Shown: positions 1 to 9,234, numbered from the stretch's first letter. The stretch: 64,000 nt of DNA from Arthrobacter sp. ISL-48 (GCF_018613805.1 NZ_JAGGPL010000002.1:227448-291447); one strand, 5' to 3'. Translations and numbers: made by a program. The notes: generated by a model not told the origin, from the letters alone.

Positions 1-1874
1 ATGTTCGCCCACTCCGAGCCGTCCAGTTCCGCGGCCGTCGTGCCCAGCAGGTAGATGGCCTGGCCGTCCTCACGCCAGCCCGACGGCGTGCGGCGGGCAA
101 CGTCGTCGAGCTTGCCCAGCACCGCAACCACGGGTGAGGGGTGGATGGGAGTGGTGCCGGTCTGGTTGTACAGGGAGACGTTGCCGCCGGTGACCGGGAT
201 GCCCAGCACCATGCAGGCATCGGACAGGCCGCGGATGGCCTCCGCGAGCTGCCACATGACGTCGGGGTCCTCGGGGGAGCCGAAGTTCAGGCAGTCGCTG
301 ACAGCCATCGGAACAGCGCCAGAGGTGGCGACGTTCCTGTAGGCCTCGGCCAGAGCCAGCTGCGCGCCGTGGTACGGATCGAGGTAGGTGTAGCGGCCGT
401 TGGCGTCGGTGGCCAGGGCCACGCCCAGGCCGGTTTCCTCGTCTACGCGCACCACGCCGGCGTCGTCCGGGAACGCCATGGCGGTGTTGCCGCCGACGTA
501 GCGATCGTACTGGTTGGTGATCCAGGACTTGTCGCACATGTTCGGTGAAGCGATGAGCTCGGTGACGGCGGCAGCCAATTCCGCGGGAGCTGAGGGGCGG
601 CCGGCGTCCTGTACTGAGCCGGTAAAGGCATCTGCCTGGACGGCGTCCTGCCATTCCGGGCGGGCGTAGGGGCGGTCGTAGACCGGACCGTCGTGGGCAA
701 CGGTCCGCGGGTCAACGTCGACAATGACCTCGCCTTCCCAGGTGATGATCAGGCGGCCGGTATCGGTCACCTCACCCAGCCAGGAGTACTCCACGGCCCA
801 CTTGGCCATGACTGCCTCAAAGGCAGCAATGTTCTCGGGTGTGACCACGGCCATCATGCGTTCCTGGGACTCGGACATCAGGATTTCGCCCGGGGTCAGA
901 GTGGGGTCCCGCAGCAGGACGGAGGTCAGTTCAACCTCCATGCCGCCGTCGCCGTTGGACGCGAGCTCGGAGGTGGCGCAGGAAATGCCCGCGGCGCCGA
1001 GGTCCTGGATACCCTCAACGAGTGAACCCTTGAACAGCTCCAGGCAGCACTCGATCAGGACCTTCTCGGCGAAGGGGTCGCCCACCTGAACGGCGGGGCG
1101 CTTTGACGGCTTGGTGTCGTCGAAGGACTCGGAGGCCAGCACTGAGGCGCCGCCGATTCCGTCGCCGCCGGTGCGGGCGCCGAACAGCACCACCTTGTTG
1201 CCCTTGCCGGAGGCGTTGGCCAGGCGGATGTCCTCGTGGCGCATCACGCCGACCGCAAGCGCGTTGACCAGCGGGTTCCCCTGGTACACGGAATCGAAAA
1301 CCATTTCGCCGCCGATGTTCGGCAGGCCCAGGGAGTTTCCGTAGCCGCCGATTCCGGCAACTGCGCCGTGCATGACGCGGGCCGTGTCCGGGTGGTCGAT
1401 GGCGCCGAAACGCAGCGGATCCATCACGGCCACGGGCCGGGCACCCATGGAGATGATGTCGCGGACAATGCCGCCGATGCCGGTCGCGGCGCCCTGGTAG
1501 GGCTCCACGAACGACGGCGAGTTGTGGGACTCGATCTTGAAGGTGACGGCCCAGCCGTCCCCCAGGTTGGTGACACCGGCGTTTTCGCCGATGCCTACGA
1601 GCATGTCCTTCTTCATCTCGTCCGTCACCTTTTCGCCGAACTGGCGCAGGTGGTTCTTCGAGGACTTGTAGGAGCAGTGCTCGCTCCACATCACGGAGTA
1701 CATGGCGAGCTCGGCGCCGGTGGGGCGGCGGCCAAGGACCTTCACGACCTCGTCAAACTCGTTCTGCTTCAGGCCCAGTTCGGCCCACGGGAGTTCGGTA
1801 TCCGGGGTCTTGGCCGCGTTCTCGACGGTGTCGATGTTGAACTTCTTGCTGACGGTTTCAGCTGAGGTACTCAC
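1..1874 (-). CDS. purL: Phosphoribosylformylglycinamidine synthase subunit PurL (3' end outside window)
   Basis: Large subunit of FGAM synthase, which uses ATP and PurQ-derived ammonia to convert FGAR to FGAM in purine synthesis. About 624 N-terminal residues are visible and the C-terminus lies beyond position 1. The translation contains [32 protein letters not shown] and a later [12 protein letters not shown] segment, all typical of the small (non-fused) PurL. The GTG start at 1874 shares GTGA with the purQ stop, which indicates translational coupling. Partner genes purQ and purS lie immediately upstream in the same operon. Confidence 0.96.
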   Translation of the reverse strand, partial: MSTSAETVSKKFNIDTVENAAKTPDTELPWAELGLKQNEFDEVVKVLGRRPTGAELAMYSVMWSEHCSYKSSKNHLRQFGEKVTDEMKKDMLVGIGENAGVTNLGDGWAVTFKIESHNSPSFVEPYQGAATGIGGIVRDIISMGARPVAVMDPLRFGAIDHPDTARVMHGAVAGIGGYGNSLGLPNIGGEMVFDSVYQGNPLVNALAVGVMRHEDIRLANASGKGNKVVLFGARTGGDGIGGASVLASESFDDTKPSKRPAVQVGDPFAEKVLIECCLELFKGSLVEGIQDLGAAGISCATSELASNGDGGMEVELTSVLLRDPTLTPGEILMSESQERMMAVVTPENIAAFEAVMAKWAVEYSWLGEVTDTGRLIITWEGEVIVDVDPRTVAHDGPVYDRPYARPEWQDAVQADAFTGSVQDAGRPSAPAELAAAVTELIASPNMCDKSWITNQYDRYVGGNTAMAFPDDAGVVRVDEETGLGVALATDANGRYTYLDPYHGAQLALAEAYRNVATSGAVPMAVSDCLNFGSPEDPDVMWQLAEAIRGLSDACMVLGIPVTGGNVSLYNQTGTTPIHPSPVVAVLGKLDDVARRTPSGWREDGQAIYLLGTTAAELDGSEWAN

Positions 1875-2656
1875 TTTGCGCCTCCCACAATCTTGGTCAG
1901 TACGGAGGTGAAGAAACCGAGGCCGTCGGTGTCCGAGCCGCCGATTCCGGCACCACCGGACAGTGCAGTTTCCGGGCCGAAGCCAACCTCCACGGCGTGC
2001 TCCGGGTGCGGCATGAGTCCCACCACGTTGCCGGCGGTGTTGGAGATGCCGGCGATGTCACGGCGCGAACCGTTCGGGTTGAAGCCGACGTAGCGGAACA
2101 CGACTCGGCCTTCCGCCTCAAGGGCATCCAGGGTCTTCTCATCGGCAATGTACTGGCCGTCCTGGTTCTTCAGCGGCACCGTGATTTCCTGGCCGGCCTC
2201 GTAGTCGAGGGTCCAGGCGGTGTTGCTGTTTTCAACCCGCAGCACCTGGTCGCGGCACATGAACTTCAGGTGGTCGTTCTTGATCATTGAGCCCGGCAGC
2301 AGGTGCGACTCTGTCAGGATCTGGAAACCGTTGCAGATTCCCAGTACCGGCAGCTTCGCGTCCGAGTTCGCGGCGTCAATGATCTGGGACATCAGCGGGG
2401 CGAAGCGGGCAATGGCGCCGGCCCGGAGATAGTCACCATAGGAGAACCCGCCGGGAATCACGACGGCGTCAACGTCACCGAGCGCGGTGTCCGCGTGCCA
2501 GAGCGGCACCGGGGTGGCTCCTGCCAGGCGGACTGCGCGGGCGGCGTCGCGGTCATCAAGGGTTCCGGGGAAGGTGACGACGCCGATGCGGGCGCCTGCG
2601 AGCCTGGGCTCGGCGGCGACGGCGATCGCCTCGCCGATCAAGGGGAGTTCAGTCAT
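1871..2656 (-). CDS. purQ: Phosphoribosylformylglycinamidine synthase glutaminase subunit PurQ
   Basis: Class I glutamine amidotransferase subunit that supplies ammonia to PurL. The nucleophile motif GICNGFQ gives Cys108, and MPHPEHAVE gives the His217/Glu219 pair. At 261 residues it is longer than many PurQ proteins (about 225-235); the extra is mostly about 20 N-terminal residues before [15 protein letters not shown], so a downstream start is possible. It overlaps purL by 4 bases and follows purS after one base, so the three cistrons are probably one coupled purSQL transcript. Confidence 0.95.
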   Translation of the reverse strand: MTELPLIGEAIAVAAEPRLAGARIGVVTFPGTLDDRDAARAVRLAGATPVPLWHADTALGDVDAVVIPGGFSYGDYLRAGAIARFAPLMSQIIDAANSDAKLPVLGICNGFQILTESHLLPGSMIKNDHLKFMCRDQVLRVENSNTAWTLDYEAGQEITVPLKNQDGQYIADEKTLDALEAEGRVVFRYVGFNPNGSRRDIAGISNTAGNVVGLMPHPEHAVEVGFGPETALSGGAGIGGSDTDGLGFFTSVLTKIVGGAK

Positions 2657-2657
2657 G

Positions 2658-2909
2658 TCAGGCCTCGACGACCTCGACGTTGACGACGTCCTCGATGACC
2701 GGGTTGGACAGGAGCGTCTCGGCGGCGTCCCGGGCCTGGGCCAGGATCTCCTCGGTCACCTCGCCGTCCACCAGGAGTTCAAAGCGCTTGCCCTGTCGTA
2801 CTGAGCTAAAGGCGGTGAAGCCCAGCCTCGGGAGTGCACCTACGATGGCCTTCCCCTGCGGGTCCAGAATCTCGGGCTTGGGCATGACGTCGACAACGAT
2901 CCGGGGCAT
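2658..2909 (-). CDS. purS: Phosphoribosylformylglycinamidine synthase subunit PurS
   Basis: Small 83-residue subunit that bridges PurQ and PurL in the bacterial three-part FGAM synthase. Start [20 protein letters not shown] and the central [15 protein letters not shown] segment are characteristic. ATG at 2909 is preceded by AGGAG with a 7-base spacer. It is the first gene of the purSQL operon; the 217 bases upstream must hold the promoter, though no strong -35/-10 pair could be assigned. Confidence 0.95.
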   Translation of the reverse strand: MPRIVVDVMPKPEILDPQGKAIVGALPRLGFTAFSSVRQGKRFELLVDGEVTEEILAQARDAAETLLSNPVIEDVVNVEVVEA

Positions 2910-3126
2910 CCGGTAACTCCTGTGCGTGAGCGTTGGGTAAGGGCGCAGCGGAGTGGTGCCGTCTCACGCCGTTCCACAGTGTTGGGTGCATGCTTGTTGG
3001 ACATGCAGGTACGACAGTGAGGACGGGCGCTCCGCGAGCTTGCTAGTCCATTCTACCGGCCACAGCCCTGCACTCTGTATTCGGCGGGCTCTGGCCCTGT
3101 ACGCTCCGCCTCACTAGGATTGCGTA

Positions 3127-3312
3127 ATGGCTGAGAAATCGAAATCCGTGCTGTTGCCGATGGTCGCCGTGGCAGTTTTTGCAGGGCTGGGCCGCATGGT
3201 GCTGCAAAAGATCAAGGCGGACCGTGCCGCCCGTGAACACCGCGTGACGGGCCACGTGGACGAAAAGACGCGGCAGTGGATCAGTGAGGTTGTCCGGACG
3301 CCCCGCCAGTAG
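3127..3312 (+). CDS. Small putative membrane protein of unknown function
   Basis: A 61-residue protein divergent from purS. Residues about 8-24 (LLPMVAVAVFAGLGRMVLQ) could form one short membrane segment, followed by a basic, charged tail. The ATG has AGGA upstream with an 8-base spacer, and a good hairpin terminator follows within 50 bases, which supports a genuine transcript. I recognise no family. The promoter region is shared with the purSQL operon. Confidence 0.6.
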   Translation: MAEKSKSVLLPMVAVAVFAGLGRMVLQKIKADRAAREHRVTGHVDEKTRQWISEVVRTPRQ

Positions 3313-3357
3313 GCGGAACCCCCCCAAAAAGACAACCCAAAAGACAGATGGACAGAC

Positions 3358-3385
3358 GGGCGTTCCCTGAAGGGAGCGCCCTTTT
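3358..3385 (+). terminator. Rho-independent terminator after the small membrane protein
   Basis: 10-bp stem (3358-3367 with 3372-3381, one G-T pair), TGAA loop, then TTTT. It lies about 45 bases after the stop of the small gene and before the subtilase promoter region. Confidence 0.75.
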
Positions 3386-3425
3386 GCGTTTCCGGCGAGC
3401 CTCTCAGGCACCCGGCTGATCCCCA

Positions 3426-3465
3426 TATGACACGAATCAAAAAGCCATTTATGACCTATGTCATA
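3426..3465 (+). promoter_or_regulatory. Candidate operator upstream of the subtilase
   Basis: TATGAC (3450-3455) and GTCATA (3460-3465) form a perfect inverted repeat with a 4-base CTAT spacer. A further TATGAC half-site lies at 3426-3431. The cluster sits in an AT-richer stretch about 130 bases before the protease start, a reasonable place for promoter control. No regulator can be assigned. Confidence 0.4.
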
Positions 3466-3596
3466 TTCACCTATCACTCTGTAGTGTTTGAATCAGCTGG
3501 TCGCGCAGGGTTACAAGATCTGTAATACCCGGACCGTTCCAGCTTTCCAGGCCGGCATGTGGCCGGGCCGGTACTTCGTGAAAGGTGTAGTCGCTC

Positions 3597-6500
3597 GTGA
3601 AAACAACTGGAAAGAGCCCCATGCGGGCCTGGGGGTTCCGGAAAGCGACGGCGTTGGCCGTGGGTTTGCCGCTGCTCCTAACATCGACGGCGTTGAGCCC
3701 CGCTACCGCGGCGCCCGCCGGACCCGGCACGGCAATCGGATCAAAAAACACCTCACCGGCACAATTTAAGGCCGGCCGGTACATTGTGGTCCTCGCCGAG
3801 CAGGCGGCCGCAGCTTATGACGGGGAGACGCCCGGCTTTGGGGGCACGAAACCGCAGAACGGCAGAAAACTGGATGCCGGCAGTCCCAACTACAAGGCCT
3901 ACGATGCCCACCTGCGCAAAGCCCAGCGGGACGTGGCAGCCCACAAGGGAGTTACCCCGACCAAGCAGTTCACCGCCGCGCTCAACGGCTTTACGGCCGA
4001 GCTGACTGCCTCCCAGGCCATGGAGCTGTCCAAGGACAGCAGGGTGTTGACCGTTTCCCAGGACGTTGAAAACGCCCCCGACTACACCACCGGCGACTTC
4101 TTGAAGCTCACAGGACCGGACGGAGCATGGGCCACCCAGTTCGGAGGCCAGGAGAACGCTGGAAAGGGCGTCGTGGTGGGCGTCATCGATTCCGGCTACG
4201 CCCCGGACAATCCATTCCTTCAGGGCGGGGCCGTCCAGCCGCTTCAGGGAGCCGCCCAGGTGGGTGTCCCCTACCGCACTGGTGACGGCAAGATCGCCAT
4301 GCTCAAGGCAGACGGCACAACCTTCGAGGGGGAGTGCCAGAAGGGCGTGGATACCGGCGCCGCTTTTGACGGAACGCTCTGCAATTCCAAGGTGATCAGC
4401 GCCCGGTACTTTGCCGACTCCTTTCTGCAGTACGTGCCACCTGGACACCGTGCTCCGCAGGAACTGATTTCGCCTGTGGATGTGGGCAGCCACGGTACCC
4501 ACACGGCCACCACGGCTGCCGGCAACGCCAACGTCGAGCAGATGATCGACGGCGCGAGCTTCGGCAGGAGCTCCGGCGTCGCACCCGCGGCAAAGGTTGC
4601 GGTTTACAAGGTCTGTTGGGAGGACGACAACCCCGACACTGGCGGCTGCTACTCTTCCGCGTCGATTGAGGCTGTGGATGCGGCAATCCAGGACGGCGTT
4701 GATGTCCTGAACTACTCGATTTCCGGCAACACGGACAGCACCAGCGATCCCGTGGCCCTGGCGTTCCTGAATGCCGCTGCCGCGGGGGTCTTCATCTCGG
4801 CGTCCGCAGGCAACTCAGGACCGGCCGCCTCAACCGTCAACCACGCCTCACCATGGCTGACCACCGTGGCGGCCTCCACGTTCCCCAGCGACCTGCTCGG
4901 CACCGTCCGGGTCTCCGACGGCAGCATGTACCGCGGTGCCTCCATCATGAAGACGGAACTCCAGGACAAGCAGGTGGTGATCGCGGCAGACGCAGCGGCC
5001 GCCGGTGCCACCGGCGCCAACCTGTGCGGTCCTGGCACGCTGGATGCGGCCAAGGTCGCCGGCAAGGTTGTAGTGTGCGACCGCGGTGTGGTGGATAGGA
5101 CGGCCAAGAGCGCCGAAGTCCAGAACAAGGGCGGCGTGGGAATGATCCTCGTGAACCTCACCAGCAGTTCCGAGGACGCCGACAACCACGTTGTCCCCAC
5201 CGTTCATGTCAACGCGCCCAAGAGCCTGGAACTGAAGTCAAAGCTTGCCGCGAACCACGCCCTGACGGTGAGCCTGGTCAAGGGAGACCTGACCGGCGAC
5301 CCGCAGGCTCCGGCCCCGCAGGTCGCGGGCTTCTCCTCACGCGGACCCACTCTGGCCTCCGGCGGCGACCTGCTCAAACCGGACATTTCCGCCCCGGGCG
5401 TCAACGTTCTGGCCGGCGTCTCAACCATCGGCAATGACGGTGCCCAGTTCGGCTTCATGTCCGGCACTTCCATGGCGGCCCCCCACATCGCGGGCTTTGG
5501 TGCCCTGATGCTCGGCAAACAACCGAAGGCGACGCCCGCTATAGTCAAGTCCGCCATGATGACCACCGCCTACCCCCTGGTCAACTCCGACGGCACGCCC
5601 AACCGGGATCCCTTCCAGGGCGGCGCAGGCCACATTGATGCCGCCCGGGTCCTGGATCCGGGCCTCGTGTACAACTCCGGAATCAAGGACTGGCTGGCCT
5701 TCCTGAACGGCCAGGGTGTGGAGACAGGTGTACCCCAGGCCGGGTCGCTTGCCGCCCGCGACCTCAACCTTCCGTCCATTGCCCTCGGCAGCCTGGTGGG
5801 TGAGGTCCAGGTCAAGCGGCAGCTGACAGCCCTGGTGCCGGGCATATACAAGCCTGAGGTGACGCTGCCCGGCTTCGACGTCCATGTCGAGCCGCAGGTC
5901 CTGAACTTCCCCAAGGCGGGCAAAACCCGCGAGGTCACTATCACCTTCAAGAACGTCAGTGCACCGGTGGGCAAGTTCACCACCGGCACCCTGACCTGGA
6001 AGGGCCCTCGAACAGTGAGTTCTCCCCTCGCGGTCCGCCCGGTTGATGCCCAGATTGCACCGTCCTTCTCGTTCAGCTCGGCCACCGGAACGGGCAGCGG
6101 AACCATGCCGCTCGTGTCCGGTTCCGATGCCCCTATCGCTGCGGGAGTCGAAGGGCTGGCCCCGATAAGCCAAACTGCCATCACCAAGACGCCAGGTGCC
6201 TACGCAGCAGGGAATGATGCCCACAATGCCCTCGTCCGGGTGACGGTGCCGGAAGGGGCAACGTTTGCCCGTCTCGGCGTCCAGGCAGAAACGAACGACG
6301 TCGACTGGGACATAGTGGTCTACGGCCCGGACGGCAGTGGAGGCCTCACGGCCACCCAGGTGGCAACGGCTTCGGCCAGCGAGTTCCTGGACCTGGAGAA
6401 GTCCCGGGCAGGTACGTACTACATCGTGGCCAACCTCTACGCCACGCCGGACAACGGACCCGCCAACGCTGCGGTCCAGGCCGTCAGCTTCTCAGGTGAT

Positions 6501-6728
6501 GCCGGGAACCTGACGGTCAATCCGAACCCCATCGTGGCGCCGAACGGGGTGGCCACCACGGCCACGGTCAACTGGACCGGACTCTCTGAGGGCTCCTACC
6601 TCTCCCGGCTGAGCCTCGGGGAAAACGGGATCAGGACCTGGGTGAGTGTAAAGGTGGGCGCCGGTACAACATCAGCGCCTGCAGGAGCTCCGGACACCGC
6701 GCTCGCCGACGCGGTCCCAGGGAGCTAG
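3597..6728 (+). CDS. Secreted subtilisin-like serine protease (S8 family) with PA domain
   Basis: Large (1043 residues) exported peptidase. The order is: signal peptide (hydrophobic residues about 18-38, AxA site near 37-39); I9-like propeptide (about 60-158, starting RYIVVLAEQ); S8 domain with Asp198 (GVIDSG), His299 (GSHGTHTA), oxyanion Asn406 (ASAGNSGP) and Ser625 (GTSMAAPH); an inserted PA domain at about 470-560; and a beta-rich C-terminal part (about 730-1030) resembling Fn3-like and pre-peptidase C-terminal modules. All catalytic residues are present. The GTG at 3597 opens the frame, but ATG at 3621 (MRAWGFRK) gives a more usual signal peptide. No LPXTG anchor is seen. It converges on an operon with two subtilisin-inhibitor-like proteins. 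Confidence 0.93.
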   Translation: MKTTGKSPMRAWGFRKATALAVGLPLLLTSTALSPATAAPAGPGTAIGSKNTSPAQFKAGRYIVVLAEQAAAAYDGETPGFGGTKPQNGRKLDAGSPNYKAYDAHLRKAQRDVAAHKGVTPTKQFTAALNGFTAELTASQAMELSKDSRVLTVSQDVENAPDYTTGDFLKLTGPDGAWATQFGGQENAGKGVVVGVIDSGYAPDNPFLQGGAVQPLQGAAQVGVPYRTGDGKIAMLKADGTTFEGECQKGVDTGAAFDGTLCNSKVISARYFADSFLQYVPPGHRAPQELISPVDVGSHGTHTATTAAGNANVEQMIDGASFGRSSGVAPAAKVAVYKVCWEDDNPDTGGCYSSASIEAVDAAIQDGVDVLNYSISGNTDSTSDPVALAFLNAAAAGVFISASAGNSGPAASTVNHASPWLTTVAASTFPSDLLGTVRVSDGSMYRGASIMKTELQDKQVVIAADAAAAGATGANLCGPGTLDAAKVAGKVVVCDRGVVDRTAKSAEVQNKGGVGMILVNLTSSSEDADNHVVPTVHVNAPKSLELKSKLAANHALTVSLVKGDLTGDPQAPAPQVAGFSSRGPTLASGGDLLKPDISAPGVNVLAGVSTIGNDGAQFGFMSGTSMAAPHIAGFGALMLGKQPKATPAIVKSAMMTTAYPLVNSDGTPNRDPFQGGAGHIDAARVLDPGLVYNSGIKDWLAFLNGQGVETGVPQAGSLAARDLNLPSIALGSLVGEVQVKRQLTALVPGIYKPEVTLPGFDVHVEPQVLNFPKAGKTREVTITFKNVSAPVGKFTTGTLTWKGPRTVSSPLAVRPVDAQIAPSFSFSSATGTGSGTMPLVSGSDAPIAAGVEGLAPISQTAITKTPGAYAAGNDAHNALVRVTVPEGATFARLGVQAETNDVDWDIVVYGPDGSGGLTATQVATASASEFLDLEKSRAGTYYIVANLYATPDNGPANAAVQAVSFSGDAGNLTVNPNPIVAPNGVATTATVNWTGLSEGSYLSRLSLGENGIRTWVSVKVGAGTTSAPAGAPDTALADAVPGS

Positions 6729-6747
6729 GGAACCGTAACAGAAACTG

Positions 6748-6780
6748 ATGGTGTGTCCCGGGCTGCCCGGGACACACCAT
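6748..6780. terminator. Bidirectional hairpin between subtilase and SSI operon
   Basis: Perfect 15-bp inverted repeat (6748-6762 with 6766-6780, 3-base loop CTG) centred between the convergent subtilase and inhibitor genes. There is little T-tract on either side, but position and stem strength fit a shared terminator. Confidence 0.75.
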
Positions 6781-6806
6781 TACCTGCGCCCCGAACGACC
6801 CAGGGC

Positions 6807-7181
6807 CTAAATGCTACCCGTCGCTCCGGCGATCCCTCCCAACAATGGTGCCAGGGCATTCCAGCGGGCGATCTCGCAGCCGTCTGTGCGTAGGAAGGTG
6901 GCATTGACAGCGCGGGAGTGCAAGGTTCCCGTCACCACGGCAACCTGCGGGCCGCCGTACTGCTGGGTGCACAGCCTGGGCGGACCAGGCTTCGGAAAGA
7001 ACAGATCCTCGCCGAACCGCTCTACAGCCGCAAGCGCAGCTTCCGGATCTGGCAGGGTGGATGCGGCCTCAGGCCGCCCGTCCGCCGCCACCAGCCGGAA
7101 CTCCTGCTCGTCGGCGCCTGGCTCCTGCTTGAGCGTGATGGTCAGGTCGATCAGGGCCGATCCGTTGCCGTGCTCCATCAT
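6807..7181 (-). CDS. Cytosolic subtilisin-inhibitor-like (SSI-fold) protein
   Basis: 124 residues, no signal peptide. The C-terminal half carries the SSI-family pattern: CTQQYGGPQ, a GT..SRAV.ATF strand and DGCEIARW, giving the second SSI disulfide pair. It aligns along its length with the lipoprotein at 8124-8693, but the two positions of the first disulfide are Ala and Leu here. In SSI the reactive P1 residue is two after the first of these cysteines, which would be Gln. The ATG shares ATGA with the stop of the upstream gene and has a GGAGGAG-type ribosome site, so it is the last cistron of the operon. Inhibitor activity is inferred, not shown. Confidence 0.75.
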   Translation of the reverse strand: MMEHGNGSALIDLTITLKQEPGADEQEFRLVAADGRPEAASTLPDPEAALAAVERFGEDLFFPKPGPPRLCTQQYGGPQVAVVTGTLHSRAVNATFLRTDGCEIARWNALAPLLGGIAGATGSI

Positions 7182-8146
7182 TCCCCTTCTCCTCCTTCGA
7201 CCCCTGTGCCGGTTCCCGGAGCCGGCGCGGCCGTAAGGGGTGCCAGTTCCCGTGCGAGGCGATCACGGAGCTCTGCGGCTTCCGCGGCGAAGGCCCGCTG
7301 GTGCTCAACGTAGGCTGCTTTGCCTTCCGGGGTTTCGATCCGGATGGCCGGGTAGCCCCAATCCTCGAGGTCATAGGGGGAGGCCTGCATATCCATGGCC
7401 CGGATCCGCCAGGAGAGCTCAAAGCAGTCCATGACCAGCTCACTGGGGAGGGCGGGCAGCAGCTTGTACGCCCACTTATAGAGGTCCATGTTGGCATGCA
7501 GGCACCCGGGCTGTTCCAGGTCCCGCTGGTTCTCCCGGCTGGGCGTCAGTTCATTACGGGGCACGGCGTCGGGCGTGTAGAAACGGAAGGCATCAAAGTG
7601 CGAACACCGGATTCGGTTGTCCTCCACCACCTTGTCTGTGCCGGCGGAACCCAGCCGCAGGTGGAGGTATTCGTGCCGCAGGTCGAACTTGTCTTGGCGG
7701 TAAACCATGGCCCATTCGTGCAGTCCGAAACAGCCGAACTGGGCAGGCCTGGCGGCCGTTCCCCGGAGAATTATCGCGGCGAAGGCTACGGCCTGGTGCC
7801 TGTCCGCCAGGAAGGCGCGGCGGTCGAAGGTGACGGCCGTAGTTCCCGCTGGCAGCCCGAGGGAGGCGAGTTCGCCGCCGTCGAGCGTCCTGTAGTGTTT
7901 CCAGCCGCTGCGGGCAGAAGCCTCACGGCCGGAAAGGACGACGCCGGCTCCCGGGTGCCAGCGCAGAAGCTGGCCGGGCTTCTGCGTGTAATAGGTGAAC
8001 AGAAAGTCCTCAACCGGATGCTTCCGGCCAGCCGATCGGCGGGCGAGGTAGGGGTCTGCATAGCGCCGGACGCGTTCGTGGTGCGCAGCTTCGCGCGCCG
8101 TCCAGCCGTCCGGGGCCAGCAGGCTAAGCTGCTCCACCGGCGACAC
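7178..8146 (-). CDS. Conserved actinobacterial protein, often labelled 3-methyladenine DNA glycosylase; function unproven
   Basis: About 322 residues, soluble. It resembles actinobacterial proteins carrying an automatic '3-methyladenine DNA glycosylase' label, but I see no helix-hairpin-helix or other recognised glycosylase motif. Conserved-looking segments are KHPVEDFLFTYY, GCFGLHEWAMVY, RCSHFDAFRFYTP and PGCLHANMDLYKWAYKL, rich in His, Cys and Trp. The longer frame (to 8263) would run deep into the preceding gene; GTG at 8146 has AGGAG 7 bases upstream and leaves a 23-base overlap with the lipoprotein gene. It is sandwiched and coupled between two SSI-like genes. Confidence 0.7.
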   Translation of the reverse strand: MSPVEQLSLLAPDGWTAREAAHHERVRRYADPYLARRSAGRKHPVEDFLFTYYTQKPGQLLRWHPGAGVVLSGREASARSGWKHYRTLDGGELASLGLPAGTTAVTFDRRAFLADRHQAVAFAAIILRGTAARPAQFGCFGLHEWAMVYRQDKFDLRHEYLHLRLGSAGTDKVVEDNRIRCSHFDAFRFYTPDAVPRNELTPSRENQRDLEQPGCLHANMDLYKWAYKLLPALPSELVMDCFELSWRIRAMDMQASPYDLEDWGYPAIRIETPEGKAAYVEHQRAFAAEAAELRDRLARELAPLTAAPAPGTGTGVEGGEGE

Positions 8147-8693
8147 CCAGAATCTCCTGGGCTGCGTCCCAGGCACTGATCTCGCAGCCGTTCGTCCGGG
8201 CAAAGGTAACATCCACGGGAGTTTCGTCGACGATTCCGCCGACTGTGGCCTGTTGCGGCCCACCGTATTGTTCGGTGCAGGCCTGGGCAGTGCCCTTGGT
8301 TGATGGACTCAGCAGGGCGGCGTTGTTCTTGAGGGCAGTGCATGCCGCCTCCGCGGCGGGGTGCTTGCTTTCCGCTGCGGGCAGGCCGTTCTGGCAGACC
8401 AGCGTGTAGTGCACCGCGGGTTCAGTCTCGGACGGCTTGACACTGATGGCCAGTTCGGCGTTACCTGCCCCCGGTCCTGATGGCGCGGGTGATGAAGGCG
8501 GTGCAGGGGCAGGGACGGATGTTTCCGTGTCCGGGGCCGGAGCGCCGGTGGAATCCGATGTGCCCGGAGCGGTGGAGGTGCTTGCACCTGGCGTGCTGGA
8601 TGAAGGGCCGCCGGGACCCGTAGTAGTGGTGCAGGCTGACAATGACCCTGCGGCCACCAGCAGGGCCGTCACCCGGAACAGCAATTTACGCAC
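8124..8693 (-). CDS. Lipoprotein with subtilisin-inhibitor-like (SSI) domain
   Basis: Exported lipoprotein of about 189 residues. A signal sequence ends in lipobox LSAC, followed by a Ser/Thr/Pro/Gly-rich linker of about 60 residues that would lift the domain off the membrane. The C-terminal SSI-like domain has both cysteine pairs: LVCQNG with EAACTAL, and ACTEQYGGPQ with NGCEISAW. The predicted P1 position is Glu, unusual for a subtilisin inhibitor. GTG at 8693 is preferred over ATG at 8720 because AGGAGG lies 8 bases before it and the signal peptide then starts properly (VRKLLFRV). It is second in the MarR-led operon facing the secreted subtilase. Confidence 0.8.
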   Translation of the reverse strand: MRKLLFRVTALLVAAGSLSACTTTTGPGGPSSSTPGASTSTAPGTSDSTGAPAPDTETSVPAPAPPSSPAPSGPGAGNAELAISVKPSETEPAVHYTLVCQNGLPAAESKHPAAEAACTALKNNAALLSPSTKGTAQACTEQYGGPQQATVGGIVDETPVDVTFARTNGCEISAWDAAQEILGVAGGAA

Positions 8694-8721
8694 GCCGCTG
8701 GCCTCCTCGATTGATGCCATT

Positions 8722-9219
8722 CTACCGCCGGACGTCCTGTTGCAGGCCGACGTCGACGGCGGTGGCGGCGATCAGCCCCGTCATGGAGGAGTGCAGTTGC
8801 CGCACCTGTTCCCGCGTGAGGCCCAGCCGCTCCATCATGGTGCCGGGCACGGCGACTGCCTGCTTCCGCAGCTCGGCTCCGGCAGTGGTTAGCTCCACGG
8901 CAAGGGCGCGTTCGTTCCCGTCCACGCGCTGCCGGGTAATGAGTCCGGCGCTTTCAAGCCGCCGGAGCAGGGGCGAGATGGTGGCAGGCTCCTGGGCCAG
9001 GGCCTCACTGATGTTGCGGACAGTGCGGGGACTGGACTCCCAGAGGCAAAGCATCACCAGATACTGCGGATGGGTCAATCCCAACTTCTCCAGGACGGGC
9101 TTGTAGGCGCCCACTACGCTCCGTGATGCGACGGTTAGGGCAAAGCACAGCTGGTGTTCCAGCAGCAGGTCGTCGTCAGGCTGGTGCCGGTTCGTCGAAT
9201 GGGACAGCATGGGCGTCAT
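8722..9219 (-). CDS. MarR-family regulator, OhrR-like
   Basis: 165-residue winged-helix regulator. The N-terminal LCFALTVASRSVVGAYKP followed by LGLTHPQYLVMLCLWE matches the OhrR subgroup, in which the Cys (Cys25 from this start) senses organic hydroperoxides. The DNA-binding part includes EPATISPLLRRLESAGLI. ATG at 9219 has GGAGG 5 bases before it; the longer frame would use TTG at 9231. It is the first gene of the operon with the two SSI-like genes. No ohr peroxidase gene is adjacent, so its target is probably its own operon and the divergent small gene. Confidence 0.85.
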   Translation of the reverse strand: MTPMLSHSTNRHQPDDDLLLEHQLCFALTVASRSVVGAYKPVLEKLGLTHPQYLVMLCLWESSPRTVRNISEALAQEPATISPLLRRLESAGLITRQRVDGNERALAVELTTAGAELRKQAVAVPGTMMERLGLTREQVRQLHSSMTGLIAATAVDVGLQQDVRR

Positions 9220-9234
9220 CACGGCCTCCAATAG

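Noticed and set aside
8722..9219. Peroxide-sensing pair ohrR-ohr
   Set aside because: The regulator is OhrR-like, but no Ohr-type peroxidase gene occurs in the window; the GPx-family gene at 25514 is unlinked.
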